A DNA stretch of 64,000 bases from Pyrenochaeta sp. MPI-SDFR-AT-0127 (GCA_020747015.1 JAGTJM010000018.1:434001-498000), one strand, 5' to 3'; positions 11,942 through 24,380 are shown, counted from the stretch's first letter. The notes: generated by a model not told the origin, from the sequence alone. Made by a program: numbers and translations.

Positions 11942-14900
11942 TCAGAACTCTTCGTCTCTCTTTTCTTCCCTGCCTCCCCTTTCATCCCTATCTCTCTCCC
12001 CTCTAGCGATTCCCTTCCCTCTAAGACTGCCAACATCACCATACAGACCTAACGCACTGCCACCTCGTCCATCTCGATCTGCGCTCCTATCTCGATCCTT
12101 GCCCTTCTCTTTGTCTTTATCTTTATCCTTCTCCTTGTCTTTCCGTTTGCGCTGAAATGGCAGAACACCTCTGAACCCTCGGTCTCGTTTGTCTTTCTCC
12201 TTGACTTCTTTCGACGAGAAAGCCGGTAGTGCAGTCGTATATTCTTCTTCATGCATGCTGCCGCTCTCAGAACCTTCCATGCTCTGTCCCCCTGCACTAC
12301 GGGGCGGCCTTCCAAGTGAAGTGGACGACTTGAGTGCCGCGTTGGACATGTTGATGTGAACGTTCGGATTACTATAGTTGAAAGAAGCAGTTGTTGAAGG
12401 TTGAGTTAGTGTTGGTGGATACGAAGGAGCTGCAGTCATATGTAGGCCATCACTGGATCCGGGCGGTGTATCTTCGGTGGCGGATGCGGATGCACTGGCA
12501 GAAGCAGATGCGGACTGAGAAGCAGACACAGACTCATTTCCAGAGGGGACATGTCGACCAGACCATGGCTTGGTAGCAAATGGATTGGTATATGAGATAG
12601 TCGCCGAGCTGTTGCTTTTAAGCGAGCTAGCTGATGCAGAAATGCTCGAGTTTTGCTGATGTCTTGTTTTTGGCGGAGGTTTCATCGTAATGGGAGTGCT
12701 TGTTGACGAGGATGAGTAGTCTTCTCCATTGCCTGGCGACATTGGCAATTCCTCTTCCTTGATCGGCCCGCGGTGATTCCTAGTCGCTGCACCTCTGTCT
12801 GTATCGATAAAGCTCGAGCCTTGCATTTGCTCGACCAGCTCCTCCCATTTGACGCTGAGAGATGATGAAGGGCGCTCCGCAGGCTCTGCACGATTCAAGC
12901 AATCCTTGGTTCGCTCGTTGAGCGAGACACATATTTTGTGGAAGCGCAAGAGATCCCCGTCGCTTGCTTGGATGTCATGCGCACTTTTCTGGGTATTATC
13001 GAGCCAGAGATTTACCAGCATGGCAAAGTTGCGAGAGTGATCAATGAGGTAAGGCAACGATGGGAAGCCCTCCTTAAAAGTTGGAGGAAGACGATGAAGG
13101 ATGGCGATGGGTGTACTGTATGATGGTGGAATAGGTGGAGCAGGAGAAGATGTAGTCGAAATGGAGCAGATATCGTCTAAGTATTTCTTGAACTCCTGGC
13201 GATGTGAAGTGAGGAATGCATTCATCGGCTCCATCCAGGCCTCCTTCGTGCCGAACGAAGACATGTTAGCAAGACCTTGCAGTGACTTTGCAATGAGAGT
13301 GAATGTTCTTCGAGCCTTCGTCTTTGGATGGTCTGCATTTTATGGTTAGTGGTTACACGTTCCACATGCTTATCATCCGCATACCTTTCAGGAGACCAAA
13401 GAGCTTTGGGTTGAGGACTGCTGGAACGAAAAATCGTAGAAAAAGGAATCCAGAGACACTACTATACTGGACCGTCCTGAGGAAGTCTCCGTATCGGTCT
13501 TCAGCACAAGCACGAATGTGCCGAAAGATCAGCCTGAGCTCTTGCGGACAGCGCGATACCGAGTTATAGATGGACCGCCAAACTTCTTCTGTACAATTGA
13601 TCAATCGCCTCCAGTTACGATCCAGTTCATGCTGTGATGTGACTTTGTTCGGATCGACCTCACACTCGGGATCTTTCTCATTTATCTCTTTGAGCTTCTC
13701 GCTAAGTGTTTCTTCGAGATACTCTTTGCCAAGGCGCCTCATGTGAAGGTCCAGGGACTTGGTTAGGAGTGTGTTTCCACGGAAGAGAAGATTGGCCTCG
13801 AGCTTGGCATTGTTACCCATATCCCTGACAAACAGCTCCCGGTCACTTGCTGAGCCGAAAGTGCCGAGCGCAGACTCGTTTGAATCGCTTGATCCCAATC
13901 TCTTACTGAACCGTAGCCGGCTTGCGGGTGAGTCTTTCAAAGTCCCATCAATCTCTTCCTCGACAAGCGCACACAGCCACTCACCAGCTGCCCCTGAGAC
14001 CTGGAAGATGTTCAAAAGATATTCAGAGAGTTTCTTGAGCTCGTTGGGCACCATGTGTGCAATTTGCAAAGTTAGGCTGTTCGAAAAGCGATGGAGCAGT
14101 TCGGACAGAGGATAGTAGTCGCGAGCCATCAATATAGCGCACTCTTCACTACTGACCTTGACCAACACCTCACCAACACTGTTGCCATACATGTTGACAA
14201 GTGGCCACCACTTCTCCAGTTCTTGGTTCGGTCCGAGATCGTCGAGGTAGACATCAGTCTTCCCTACTGTCTGATCAAAGCTGATGCCAGCATATCCGCC
14301 TTCTGCGGCATACGGATCAGATCCCAGTGCGGCGTCGAATGTAGTCTTTTCGTTTCGGGAGTAGCTTGGCGGCCGCTTTTTCAGCAAAAGCGATGCGGTA
14401 TGAAGTGCTGGGAGGTCCAAGAATTCAAACTCTTCCCTCCAGAAGGGATTGTTGCCTTCATTCTTGACCATGGTTCGAGCGCGTGTCTCTCCATCTAATA
14501 GTACTTCTACCAAGTAGCCCCCAGGGTTCGTTGTAGCAGATGAAGAAGGCCGAACAGGAGTCGTGTTGTCTGCAACTTTTGGGCTAACCGGCGGGAACAA
14601 TCTTGCTTCGAGGACGCGTACAAAAAGAGACTTTTCCATGCGGAACATATCCTGCGTGCCAAAAGTCGGCGACAATGTACCCTCTTCATTCAATGTATCG
14701 GACTTCGGCCCGTATAGTTGAGGAACAGTAAAGGCACGCAACAAGACTATCCAAACTTCGTAAAGAACTCGTGATTCTAGCGATAGGAAGATTGGCCGTA
14801 ATATCGATAATGCAGAAGACGAAGTAGTATACTGTGGATATATGGCAATGCAGAATTCATTATCCAAAACTGAAGGATCAAGTCGCTGAACGGCGCATCG

Positions 14901-16202
14901 GGATAGCTGTGATAGCTGGACGGTAGATACTAGTGTGACGTCGGTGTCTGAGTAAAGCTTGAGCTCTCCGTTTTCGCGAAGTGTGCAAGAAACTCGTCTC
15001 CAGCGTCGAGAGCCATGGCTCTGGACCCGGTATGCTTGCGGTCGGGAGCCAGCACCTGCAGATTTGGGTGTTCCTGTGTTGCTGTACGTAACACTAGTGT
15101 CCCAATATATCATCTTCCCGACTTTGATAATGGGTGCTTCCTTTTTCGGCGTCTCTTTCAGCAAAGACACCTCAGAATGGCGTCTGCTATCAGCTAGACG
15201 CCGCTCGATGACCACTGGGGCTTGTGGCTTTGCCATTCTGTTCTGGATGCCCTTTGGGCGTATGGGCGCCCAGCACAGCAACGCAGCAAACCACGAGTCG
15301 AATTCTTCCTGGGTTGGCGGCCGCAAATGCACCTCGAGCTTTGAGTTGTGTATCACGACGTGTATGTACGCTGTGTATGCCTCGCCATCGTATGCACTCT
15401 TGACATGGCACCCTCGCAGGTCCGGTATCAGCGTCCTGGTGTACGAGTTGTCGTTCTTGGGCTCATACACCAAACTTCCCGCCTCCTCGTTGATATAGCA
15501 GTATGATAGAGCCCACGGGTTTGACTCGCCTCGCCGAAAGGCTAACAAGCCCTGCATCTTTCCGCATGTAGAGCGCATGAGGGCCTTTAGTTTCCTAACG
15601 TCTGAGGCCGGTACGGGCGACACCCACGACTCGGGTTGGGCATTGGAGGGCGAGAGGGCGGGCGATATGATGTGGGGGGGCTGTTTCACGAGGCGGCCTC
15701 GGTTGTTGGTGCTTGACGTTCGCGGTGGGGGCTGCTGGGACTGTGGGGAGATGGTCGAAATGTGTCCTATGGAAGTGACGACCGACTCCTCGAGGCTCTG
15801 GAAGTTGGACGTGGTGCTCGTGACGGAGCCAATGCGATGTCGACCCGTCACAAATAGATTCGAGGGCGACCTCTCGCGGGTACTCCGCTCCTCCAAGGTC
15901 CTCGTACGCGGTCGTGCCTGGTCCCGCGCATTCCTGTAGTCGGTCTCGCTGGATGCGCGGGCGACGAAGCCGCGAGGGTTAGTGTTTCGTGCGGGCTGGC
16001 TGTTCTGCGAACGGGGAGAGTTTGGGGGAGAGAAGTTTGGACTGGCAACACTGTCCTCTGGTATGGATTCGGCCTCGGGCGTTACCGTCCTGATGGTCGC
16101 GGGGAAGTTGCGATCGTCCCGCCGTCTCTCGGTGCCATAAGCTGCAACCTCAGACGCACTCATCTCCCGGCGGGCGCGTCTTGTTTGATCCATCGTCTGC
16201 AA
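11942..16202 (-). CDS. Ras GTPase-activating protein with PH-like and C2 domains
   Basis: Two exons on the minus strand, 16202..13385 and 13332..11942, joined across a 52-bp intron, give about 1402 aa. The product accelerates GTP hydrolysis on Ras-family GTPases. The first 200 residues are disordered and Arg/Ser-rich. Residues about 205-330 look PH-like (KMQGLLAFRRGESNPWALSY), and a further PH-like stretch precedes a C2 domain near 510-610 (SLFVRVLEARLFPPV). The RasGAP domain follows: LLFRGNTLLTKSLDLHMRRL with the arginine-finger Arg at about 800, and FLFLRFFVPAVLNPKLFGLL at the splice junction, then ARRTFTLIAKSLQGLAN. The C-terminal ~400 residues are disordered, ending in a Lys/Asp/Arg-rich tail. 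PH-C2-RasGAP order resembles SynGAP/DAB2IP and fungal Bud2-type GAPs. ATGs at 16202 and 16193 are both possible starts. Confidence 0.88.
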
Positions 16203-17327
16203 GCGCGGCGGCGACCGTGGTTTGCCGTATCCGCCTGTTGTTTGCTTTGTGCGGTCATTGACGAGCAGCAGGTGTTCCAGCAGGGAGCAGGCCCGCTACG
16301 GCAATGGTAGAGACGGTAAGAGACGCTGCGAGACAAAGGGCAAGTCCACTGTGGCGCATCGCATGCCTGGTTGCGCGGGCAAGTCGGACAGCAGTACGTG
16401 AGGTTTGAGGTGCCTACTGGGACCCTAGCGGGATGCAGGACTGAGAATGGGTTTCTTGGCGGCTGGCAATCGCGTAAATTAATTAGACCGCGGGACGGGT
16501 GTGTCTCTCGAGTCTTCACGCCTGTCTATACTGTCGCAAGAGAAGCAATAGCAGCACACGAAAGATAAGCCATCAAGATTTGGGCGCATTGCACAGGATG
16601 CTGCTGATGCGCATGGGCCCCTGTTGTGCCTGGTTGTTCATCTATCTGCAGGGTGTAGTGAGCCTGCCAGCTGAGGTGCTCCCACACCACCTCGCTCCTG
16701 GAGGAAAGTGACGCCGAGGACACAGGGTCAAGCGAGACGAATGGCCAGCCGGAAACCTGCAAGCGATGGCTGTTGGGCCTTTGCCACCCTCCATCGGCCG
16801 TCCTGCAAGGGACCAGTTTCTGATCAGGCACGCGGTCGCTGGCCGCGGATCCAGCGTGCTGATTTGAGGGGCGGCGCCCACTACCTGAGTAATAGGCGCA
16901 GCAACCCAATGCAGGCCTCAGTTAGCTGTGCGGTTGCAAACGTACGCAAGCGTCTCTGGCCATGGGTATGCCTGCGCGGAAATTTGAACTTGGTGCTGCA
17001 GATGAGCATCAGCATGAGAAGAAATTCGTCTGCCGTACATTCCACCAAACAGTAGCCTCCAGCCTGGCCTCAGCCAGCCAGACGTGTATCGCCATTCATT
17101 CCCTTCAACTGGCGCGCAAATTGAAAGTCAAAGTCATAACCCGCTCGCTGATAACTCCCCAAATGGATATCCAAATAGACCAATAAGCTCCGTCGTCTTT
17201 CCAAAAACACCCAACAATGACTACATTCGAAAATAAACAGGGGAACCATCCTCTTGCATCGCCCTCACCGCTGCCCCTGTGTACAAACCTCAACGATCCA
17301 ATGACCCACCCCAGATGATGCCTCCCT
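16203..17327. other. Gene-free stretch upstream of the RasGAP gene
   Basis: About 1.1 kb containing the RasGAP promoter and leader on the left and the 3' UTR of the next minus-strand gene on the right. It is GC-balanced, and the overlapping short frames on both strands have no recognisable product. Confidence 0.4.
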
Positions 17328-18443
17328 TCATTTGAAGGGTGGTTTGTCGGCAGCATTGTCTTCCAGACTCACGGCACTCAACGGTTGGGAGCGGAAGCCA
17401 CTCAAGTCACCAGAATGCGTCTTGCGCAGGGCCTGCCGCATTGTCTCAATCTGAAGAGGTAATTCTCCACCCAAGGGAGGACTGTGTGTACCAGCAGCCG
17501 TAGGAGAAGAGGGACTACCAGGAGACCGTGTCTGTCCGTAATCTGTGATCTTGGGAGATGCGGCGCCGCTGGTGGGTGGAGATGCGCTCAGTCCATGCGA
17601 AGATGCCGGAGACCGCACTGGAGAGGGTGATCGGTTGGCTGTAGACGAAAGACTCATGAATTGCAATGCCTCACCAGAGCCTGCGCCTAGCATTTCCTGC
17701 CTATCGTGCTCAACGTGCTCGGCCTGTACGACGTCTGCGAATGATATGAAGCTGAGGCGGCGTGGATCTGTCATGTCCAGTGCCCCGTAGCCTGAAGTTG
17801 ATTCAGTCTGGTCGGCATAGGCTGAAGACGTAGAATCATCATGCACAAGAGGCGGCGAATACATGGAGTCGCTCATGCTACCAGCAACAGCAGCCGAAGC
17901 GGGCTGATGTGCTGAATGCATTACAATCTCCACATCGTCAGGGTTCAGATGGTCGTCTGTAATTGCAAGCGACGATGCATCCAGGGCAGGGGGTATGTAG
18001 TCATCGGTTTTGATATGTGCTGGAACATCGGCTGAGGGCTCAGGCTCCTGCACATTGCGTTCAAAGATGAGCGACGACGCAGGGCTATGCAAGCCAGGCG
18101 AGGAGGAGCGAATGCGGCGGTTGGGAGATGCTCCTAGTGGGCGCATGTGAGGGCTGCCTCGAGGCGACGCTCTTCGGTCGGAAGGTGACGTGGTGAGGGG
18201 CGGCGAGGGAAGCAGTGCTGGAGACGTGGTGCGCGCAGTCGCTCCTACCTTGTCCGACTCCTGTTGGTCCGCACCTTCCTTCTTCTTGCCCAGACCGAGG
18301 AGCTTCTTGCCCTTGGCCAGAATGCTGCCCTGTTCGGCCGACTTGCTTTCGCCTGTAGCAGGTGCGGCCGAGGTTGGTGCATTGATTTGCGGAGCCGTTG
18401 TGGTTGTGGTTGCTGTTGCAGTCGAGCTCTCGAGTGCACTCAT
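17328..18443 (-). CDS. Proline/serine-rich protein of unknown function
   Basis: A single-exon frame of 371 aa, not assigned to a named family. Residues 1-45 are Ala/Thr-rich, followed by a short basic block (ILAKGKKLLGLGKKKEG). A long Ser/Pro-rich disordered region has many SP and RRxSP-like sites (SPSDRRASPRGSPHMRP; SPNRRIRSSSPGLHSPA). The most conserved-looking segment is MTDPRRLSFISFADVVQAEH at about residues 225-245, with a kinase-type RRLS site. Another ordered-looking block, LPLQIETMRQALRKTHSGDL, lies near the C-terminus. It looks like a phospho-regulated adaptor or scaffold; that is inference. The start at 18443 is the first ATG of the frame. Coding is supported by the long uninterrupted frame and compositional consistency. 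Confidence 0.7.
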   Translation of the reverse strand: MSALESSTATATTTTTAPQINAPTSAAPATGESKSAEQGSILAKGKKLLGLGKKKEGADQQESDKVGATARTTSPALLPSPPLTTSPSDRRASPRGSPHMRPLGASPNRRIRSSSPGLHSPASSLIFERNVQEPEPSADVPAHIKTDDYIPPALDASSLAITDDHLNPDDVEIVMHSAHQPASAAVAGSMSDSMYSPPLVHDDSTSSAYADQTESTSGYGALDMTDPRRLSFISFADVVQAEHVEHDRQEMLGAGSGEALQFMSLSSTANRSPSPVRSPASSHGLSASPPTSGAASPKITDYGQTRSPGSPSSPTAAGTHSPPLGGELPLQIETMRQALRKTHSGDLSGFRSQPLSAVSLEDNAADKPPFK

Positions 18444-20448
18444 GTTTCTGGCTGGGACGGTCGGTTTCGACGTTCACGTAGGTTCAGAGTGTACCTTCTG
18501 TGGCTTTGGATGATTGGTTCCCCGTGGAACTGCAAAGCTGTTAGCAAAAGAATGCCACGTTCAGGTTGTCCTAGCAATGTTGATTGTGTTTTTGGGAGAG
18601 ACGGGCGTCCAAGGAAGATGCGGAGCCGAGTGGGATGCACCCTGGGCAATAAATCGAGAGCTTACTTGAAACTTTGTTCGCGGACAACAGCAATCGGCGC
18701 TTCCAACTGAGCCTTGGAATCATGCACAGCAGCACGTTCAGAGTCTGTTGGCAAGAGATCAGAACGCAGCTGGCCTGGAGAAAGCAAGATCTCGGGCTTC
18801 AGTCGTAACTGCCCTCCAGTGTTGGGCGCATCACGTGTACCCCTGCTTGAGTGACGTATGATGCCAATCCTGGAAGCGACCTGGCTTTCTCAGGCACAGC
18901 CCGTTGTGGTTGCTCCCTGCCAATCTTTGCTACATTGGTCGCCCCTATGGACGCGATCCCTATCCCCAAATCCTTTATCCTGGACTATCCTGGGGCACAG
19001 CCACCCGGTACACTAGAGTCTTCACTAGAGTTTCGGGATATCTGGAGAGCCCGCGCATAAAGTACACTCGTTTAAACGCGCGGCCGAAGAATCAATGCAA
19101 TCCAGCACCGTGGCCTCAAACATCCAACAGATGCCACAGCTGCTTGCTGAGACTGCAGCACGATATGCTTCTATACGCGCCGGAAACATGAGCTGCGTGT
19201 CAACTATCTGGTAACAATAAATGGTAGGACAAGGCTCCTTCAAATGGTGCTTACTTGCCGGCCGGCCCTCCCTTAATTACGCTAAATCTGTTCAAGTGCA
19301 CGAAATCTATGCTACCTCTTGCAATCGGTAGAAAAAGACGGAAGACCAGCAAGACATGACCCAACTTGAGAAGGTCGCTCGATTGAGGGCATTCCGTGAT
19401 ATGAAACCCAGCGAAGCTTCATGTTTGGTAGGGAAAATTGCGATAGGTCTTGTTTCAACCTCTGACATTTGACTTGGACACTCATACACCTGAGCTTGCC
19501 CGCACCCATGGCAGTGGCAATGCTTCTCAGGACGAGAATGTTGTTGCGCGCACCAATTCCCCTTTTTCAATCCTCGTTCCTAGGTCAGTCTCCACTCTTG
19601 ACCTGTCAGGTATCCACTCTGGCCTTGAATTTAATCAGGGTTCTGGTGCTTGTCAAACAAACACACAGGGGCTAATCGTGGGGAATTACACCCTACAGTA
19701 TTGCAAGACAGATTGGCTCCTAACTTTCAGCTCGTGTCGCTTTGGGATATTGCGGTGCAAGACGCGTCCAATCTATCTCCCTCGCTAAGCGTGTCAAGGC
19801 CAACATAAAGTCTTGCATAACACCAAATAATAGAGCCTCGCCGACCAAACACGATGCGTATTTGATAAACTAGATTGTGCAGCGGCCATTGAAGCACGTG
19901 AATAATCCTGAACTATTGTCTTGGGCCTTTACGCGGACAGTTCCCCAACGCCTCACATATCTCCGTTCTGTATTGGCTCGTACCGGCAGAATTCCATTGC
20001 ATGGGTGTGCGGACATGGCGGATACGTATCGGCTGCATAAATGTGCAACGATATCAGCATCGGCGCCGACCCGACGACCATGTTATGATTCATAGATCCA
20101 TCGTTGCATCACTTGTTCAACCAGTTTGCATCGTGGTCGGCTCAACGACGCGCGTTGCGCAGTCGAGTCCCAGGAGGTCAACCAAGTGCCGGAGGAGATA
20201 CGCAATCCTCGCCACGCCACAATACCGTTACCATTCGTGCGGTCTGTGCCTCGTGGCCGCTAAGGGCATGCGCTTCCCCGGATCCTTCTCACGGGCGTCA
20301 GCTAGCAAACTTGGGGTCTGGGACGGCTTGTATCCTGGTCAATCATGCTGGCACATCAGCTAGATCAGATGCTTATGTTTATTGACCTTTGTACTCATGC
20401 ATCCTTTCTGCTTTTTTGAAGCTCAGTTCTTGGTGCTATATAGTCGCC
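18444..20448. other. Gene-free stretch at the left edge of the accessory block
   Basis: About 2 kb with no exon chain or domain found in six frames. The left part is the promoter of the minus-strand gene ending at 17328. Small frames at 19450-19788 and 20001-20363 are not supported by composition or splice signals. This is the transition from housekeeping genes to the accessory genes that follow. Confidence 0.4.
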
Positions 20449-21864
20449 ATGACTAAAATGTTTAAGCCATATGACCTACGACCATCAATCGAGGTCACCG
20501 CCTTTGTCCTTACGGGGGTCTCTACGTTAATAGTTGCTGTCAGGTTAGTTCTCTGCGATTGGTTTGCTCAAAAAATGCTGACATCTTCTTGGATTCTATT
20601 GTCGAATATGGATTGTCGGAAGGCTGAAGTTATATGACTATATCATGCTTGTTGCTCTGGTACGTCTTTGCATGCACAGTCCATCCAATTCTACGTGAGC
20701 AACACTAGTCTGTACTGTTTCTCGCTAACTAGTTGTCATAGCTTCTAACTTGGGGATTGTGTGCTTGCACTCACTATCAGCTCATGTTTGGGTCCGGGGC
20801 GCAAGGTGCCGTGAAAGATATGCCAAACGTAAGTAGCAAAGCTCTGTCAGTAGTATCGATCGCTTATTCATATGCCGAATATGCAGATCAGCTCAGCAAA
20901 GATGAAAGCATTGATGAAGGCCCTATTACTCGGGTCGGCCGCCAGTTGGTATGCCTACCACATCGGATACCTAGCAATTATGGGCCTCATCAAATTGTCA
21001 ATCCTCACCTTCTACCTCAGTTTTGCCACCCATAGGACATTTCGAATCCTCGTCCGAATCTCTATCGGCATTGTTGCTGCCATGAGCATCGTAATGATTT
21101 TCATTCTCGCCTTTCAATGTCCAAAGGATCCATCGTACGCGCTATCGCCAGCTATACTTCGTGACAGGGGCGCTGGTCGCTGCTTGGACTTGAGGATTGT
21201 ATTCTATTCGCAAGCAGGCTTCAACATTGGATCGGATCTTGTCATCTTGGTTCTGCCCATGCCACTTCTTTTCTCCCTTCGAATGCATGCGATCAAGCGC
21301 TTCTCCCTTATCGCAGTCTTCGCGGTTGGCCTTTTGGTCCCCATCGCATCTGGTGTTCGAGTATGGGGACTATATCTTTGGGCGAACAGTGGAGATCTTG
21401 CAAGGTACTACGGTGGATATCTTATATTCTGGTCACAAGTCGAGATCAATACCGCCATCATATGTGCCTCAGCCCCATCGTTTCAGCCACTTCTCAAACG
21501 CATATTTGGAGAACTTTCTTGGTTCCAAAGATCACGGGGAGCACTATACCACTATGGGGGCGGCCATCAATCGGTGGCTGGACCGCCTGTTGCAGAGATG
21601 ACGAGACATATGTCCCACGGCAGCAGTATCTTACAGTCCCCTAACCGCGTGTACTACTCACCCAAGACAAGTGTACAGGGCGAATGTCAGACGCAGGTCG
21701 TCATCATGAACACTTCTCCCGAGGAGGGGCGGATCAGAGATCGCATCCGTGAACTTTCAAGGATATCGTCTGTCTACTCGCAGCCTTTGTCAGCGAGGTC
21801 AGCATGTTCGACACCTACATTACCGACACACCCTAGCAATCTTCACACAAATGGATGGGTATGA
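20449..21864 (+). CDS. PTH11-like seven-transmembrane receptor (fungal rhodopsin-domain family)
   Basis: Four exons: 20449..20543, 20593..20659, 20742..20828 and 20887..21864, about 408 aa. It is an integral membrane protein of the large fungal 'rhodopsin domain' family, related to Magnaporthe PTH11-type receptors, with a seven-helix core over residues 10-290. Visible helices include the N-terminal TAFVLTGVSTLIVAVR, IGYLAIMGLIKLSILTFYL, ISIGIVAAMSIVMIFILAFQ, SDLVILVLPMPLLFSL and FSLIAVFAVGLLVPIASGVR. The family hallmark 'YAYHIGYLAIMGLIKLS' in the middle is well kept. A Ser-rich cytosolic tail of about 110 residues follows. Exon 2 is best modelled with a GG instead of AG acceptor at 20591-20592; the nearest in-phase AG acceptor, at 20621-20622, deletes about ten residues. 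The ligand is unknown. Confidence 0.8.
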
Positions 21865-23411
21865 TAGCCAAGAGTTAAGAACCCCAGACTTCAACAATTT
21901 ACCAAAAAGAACCTATTTCAACGTATCGCTGAGTGCACTCGCTGCCAACAAACTATACCTTGTCTATATTGCAGATGCAAGAGGCCGTTACCCTCCAAAT
22001 GTGGAGCCTCCGTTGAAAGACCATCTCATCCAGGACCGGAACACAAACAGAACCTCCGCCCTCAGAGACCCAGATTTCAGGCAACTGCACACCGCATAGC
22101 GTACTAGTCGCCAAAGCAACGTCGTGGTCACTCGACCCGAATTATGAGCCATTCAGTGTAACGCCCATGCTTATTTGCCGCTTTTATCTCCATGGGTCTT
22201 GCTTGGCCAACAAGCCACCAACATAATCTTCCCTTTTGGTGTTGTGGAGTCTCAGATGATATCAGCCGCCTCAAAACATGGGTTCTGGCGTACATTAGCT
22301 GGACAGACAGTTTGGTTGAGTGGTTAGTAATAATCTGAGTATGTGCTGTTCTTGGATTCATGATGGTGATTTCAGAGGCAAGGAAGCGCTATGGAAATAT
22401 AGTAAGGTCAGTGAGCTTAATTATATAACAGTAATGAATTGATGTTTACAAACGGTAGAAAACATAGTCGAGAGGCCAACGTTCGTCCCAAATATAACTG
22501 TTTGAGGCTACCCTTGAGGAATTATCCTCCCCACCAACACATTGTACTTCCGCAATTATCTTCTTTGGATTTGTGCTCTAATCATATAGAAATTTAGGAA
22601 GAATATCGTGTGTATCCACAGCCAAATGCTTGAAAGAAATCTCTGGATCGGAAGGAGACTATCCTCAGCCGCTCAAATCAAACTCTGTTATCTTTCCTCG
22701 GGCTATCTTTGTCAAAGACAAAACCATTGGACTTTTGTATCTTCCTCCAAGACCGAGATTCAGAATTTTGTTCAATAGCAAGCCTGGTTTAGTGGGCACT
22801 CACCTTCAATTGCGAAAATGATCCTTGAAGTAGCTCGGTGGACAGAAGTTGTGACACAAAGGTGGTGAGAATTAACCTACTGCTCTTCGAAGCTGTAGGG
22901 GAGACCCATTGCGACAAAGAAAGAACGGAAAGTTGGAACCCGTAATTGCGTCAACAAAACAATCTTTTATGATAAATCGTCACTCCATATATCACCTGGC
23001 CATTTGAGAGTCGTTTTCGACAAAGTATACTGGTTTAAGTTGGATGTCGTGGCCGTAGTTCACACCGAATGACGGATACTTGGCAGTCTACGGCCATTCT
23101 ATGGCGCTTTCCAACATTGATGACGTTGGTGGCAAGAACTCAACGCAGCATGCGCTGTGGTTTATCGGACACAGCCCGAGTATGGCTGTGCGAAAGGACG
23201 CCCGCCAATCACGCGGGTTAGTTCGATGCACTCGAGAAGGCAGCAATCCTCAGCCGCACGGAGCGTTTTGTTATAAACCTTGCGCATTATAAACACATAA
23301 TTCAGTCTTGCTCTGCCCATAATTCTGCCCCTGCATCACTGATATGGTGCAGATACCTCTTACTCAAACTGATTCCACCCCTCTGAGTAACCCAGCAATC
23401 CTCCATCAAAC
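21865..23411. other. Gene-free stretch upstream of the gasdermin-like gene
   Basis: About 1.5 kb with no convincing gene. A part near 22380-22640 looks AT-rich. It contains the 3' UTR of the receptor gene and the promoter of the gasdermin-like gene. Confidence 0.4.
23271..23294 (+). promoter_or_regulatory. TATA-like elements upstream of the gasdermin-like gene
   Basis: Two TATAAAC motifs lie in tandem, about 120-140 bp before the ATG at 23412, a plausible core-promoter position. This is from sequence only. Confidence 0.35.
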
Positions 23412-24260
23412 ATGTCTGCACCATCCGGCCGGCTTGCAGGCGAGATGAAGTGGCTTGTTGCCCGATATCCTAAGCCACCGGGGTCTATGATCAAGCTAGG
23501 AAGCATCTTAACTGATTCTAAGGAGCCAGAATCATCGCTTAACCTCGAAAGTAAAGAGGGCATCAAAGACGTTCCTAACGCACGTGATGAATCTGTGGCT
23601 GTGCGGGCGACCATTACAAGCGAACTCTCGAGCAACCTCAACGCCCTTCTCGAGGTGAAAATTCCCGGAAACCCTATCGTAGACGCCGCAGTGAAAATCC
23701 AAGCCGACAAGTCGAAAAGTGTCGAGACGGTGGTGGATGCGATGAATGTCCGCGCGGAAATCTTCCTACCCTCTGAAGAATACATGGATGCGGCTCTCGC
23801 CAACCCAGCGATTGTAAATTACATGAAGGGAGGCCCGCTGCCCTTCTCCAAACGTGTTTATGTAATTGTCGGTGTTGCAACGGCTGAAAAGCTCGACCTT
23901 CAAGAGCGTCTCAAGAAAAACACATCGGCATCCATGTCTGCTGGGGCATCCGCTTCAGGAGATACAGCGAAGGCTGAGGGCGCAGTCTCTGGTGGAAATC
24001 AAGGGTCGATGGATATTCATCGCCAGATCGATGTTGATTGCGATTTTGCTTATCGAGTACGAGAGTTTGTCTATTCGAAGATGCCCCTCGCAAAGGGCAA
24101 GTGGGTAAAGGGAAATGACGTTACTGAGGGGACTATGTTTGGTGACGGTCGCGAAACGCGTGACAAGAAGGACACTGTCGAAGAGGAGGAAATCCCAAAA
24201 TTTGATAATTTGAAAAAGAAAGATGAAACTCCAGAGGGGATGTATGTTTTATCAGTCTGA
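23412..24260 (+). CDS. Gasdermin-like pore-forming cell-death protein (HET-Q1/RCD-1 type, putative)
   Basis: A single-exon frame of 282 aa, matching the roughly 250-290 aa of fungal gasdermin-like proteins. The N-terminus holds KWLVARYPKPPGSMIKLGSI, which I associate from memory with fungal gasdermins. Amphipathic beta-type segments follow (SVAVRATITSELSSNLNALL; FSKRVYVIVGVATAEKLDL). A low-complexity Ala/Ser/Gly stretch lies near residues 178-200, and DVDCDFAYRVREFVYSK lies further on. The last ~45 residues are strongly charged (KKDTVEEEEIPKFDNLKKK), fitting a short inhibitory C-terminal tail. In the known het-Q1/het-Q2 pair the protease removes the C-terminal end, freeing the pore-former to permeabilise membranes. 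Here the next gene, 120 bp downstream in opposite orientation, encodes a subtilase. The assignment rests on remembered family features plus this context; a structure or profile search was not possible. Confidence 0.72.
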   Translation: MSAPSGRLAGEMKWLVARYPKPPGSMIKLGSILTDSKEPESSLNLESKEGIKDVPNARDESVAVRATITSELSSNLNALLEVKIPGNPIVDAAVKIQADKSKSVETVVDAMNVRAEIFLPSEEYMDAALANPAIVNYMKGGPLPFSKRVYVIVGVATAEKLDLQERLKKNTSASMSAGASASGDTAKAEGAVSGGNQGSMDIHRQIDVDCDFAYRVREFVYSKMPLAKGKWVKGNDVTEGTMFGDGRETRDKKDTVEEEEIPKFDNLKKKDETPEGMYVLSV

Positions 24261-24380
24261 TTATCATACCCTGCACATTGCATATATCCATCCCGTAGCA
24301 CATTTACTGCATTTCGTACGGAACGATCGGTTGGGTTTTTCTTCTTCAAGTAATTGTATTTCATATATCTTAATATTAAC

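Noticed and set aside
15577..15939. Plus-strand frame opposite the RasGAP N-terminus
   Set aside because: Antisense shadow of an Arg/Ser-rich disordered region.
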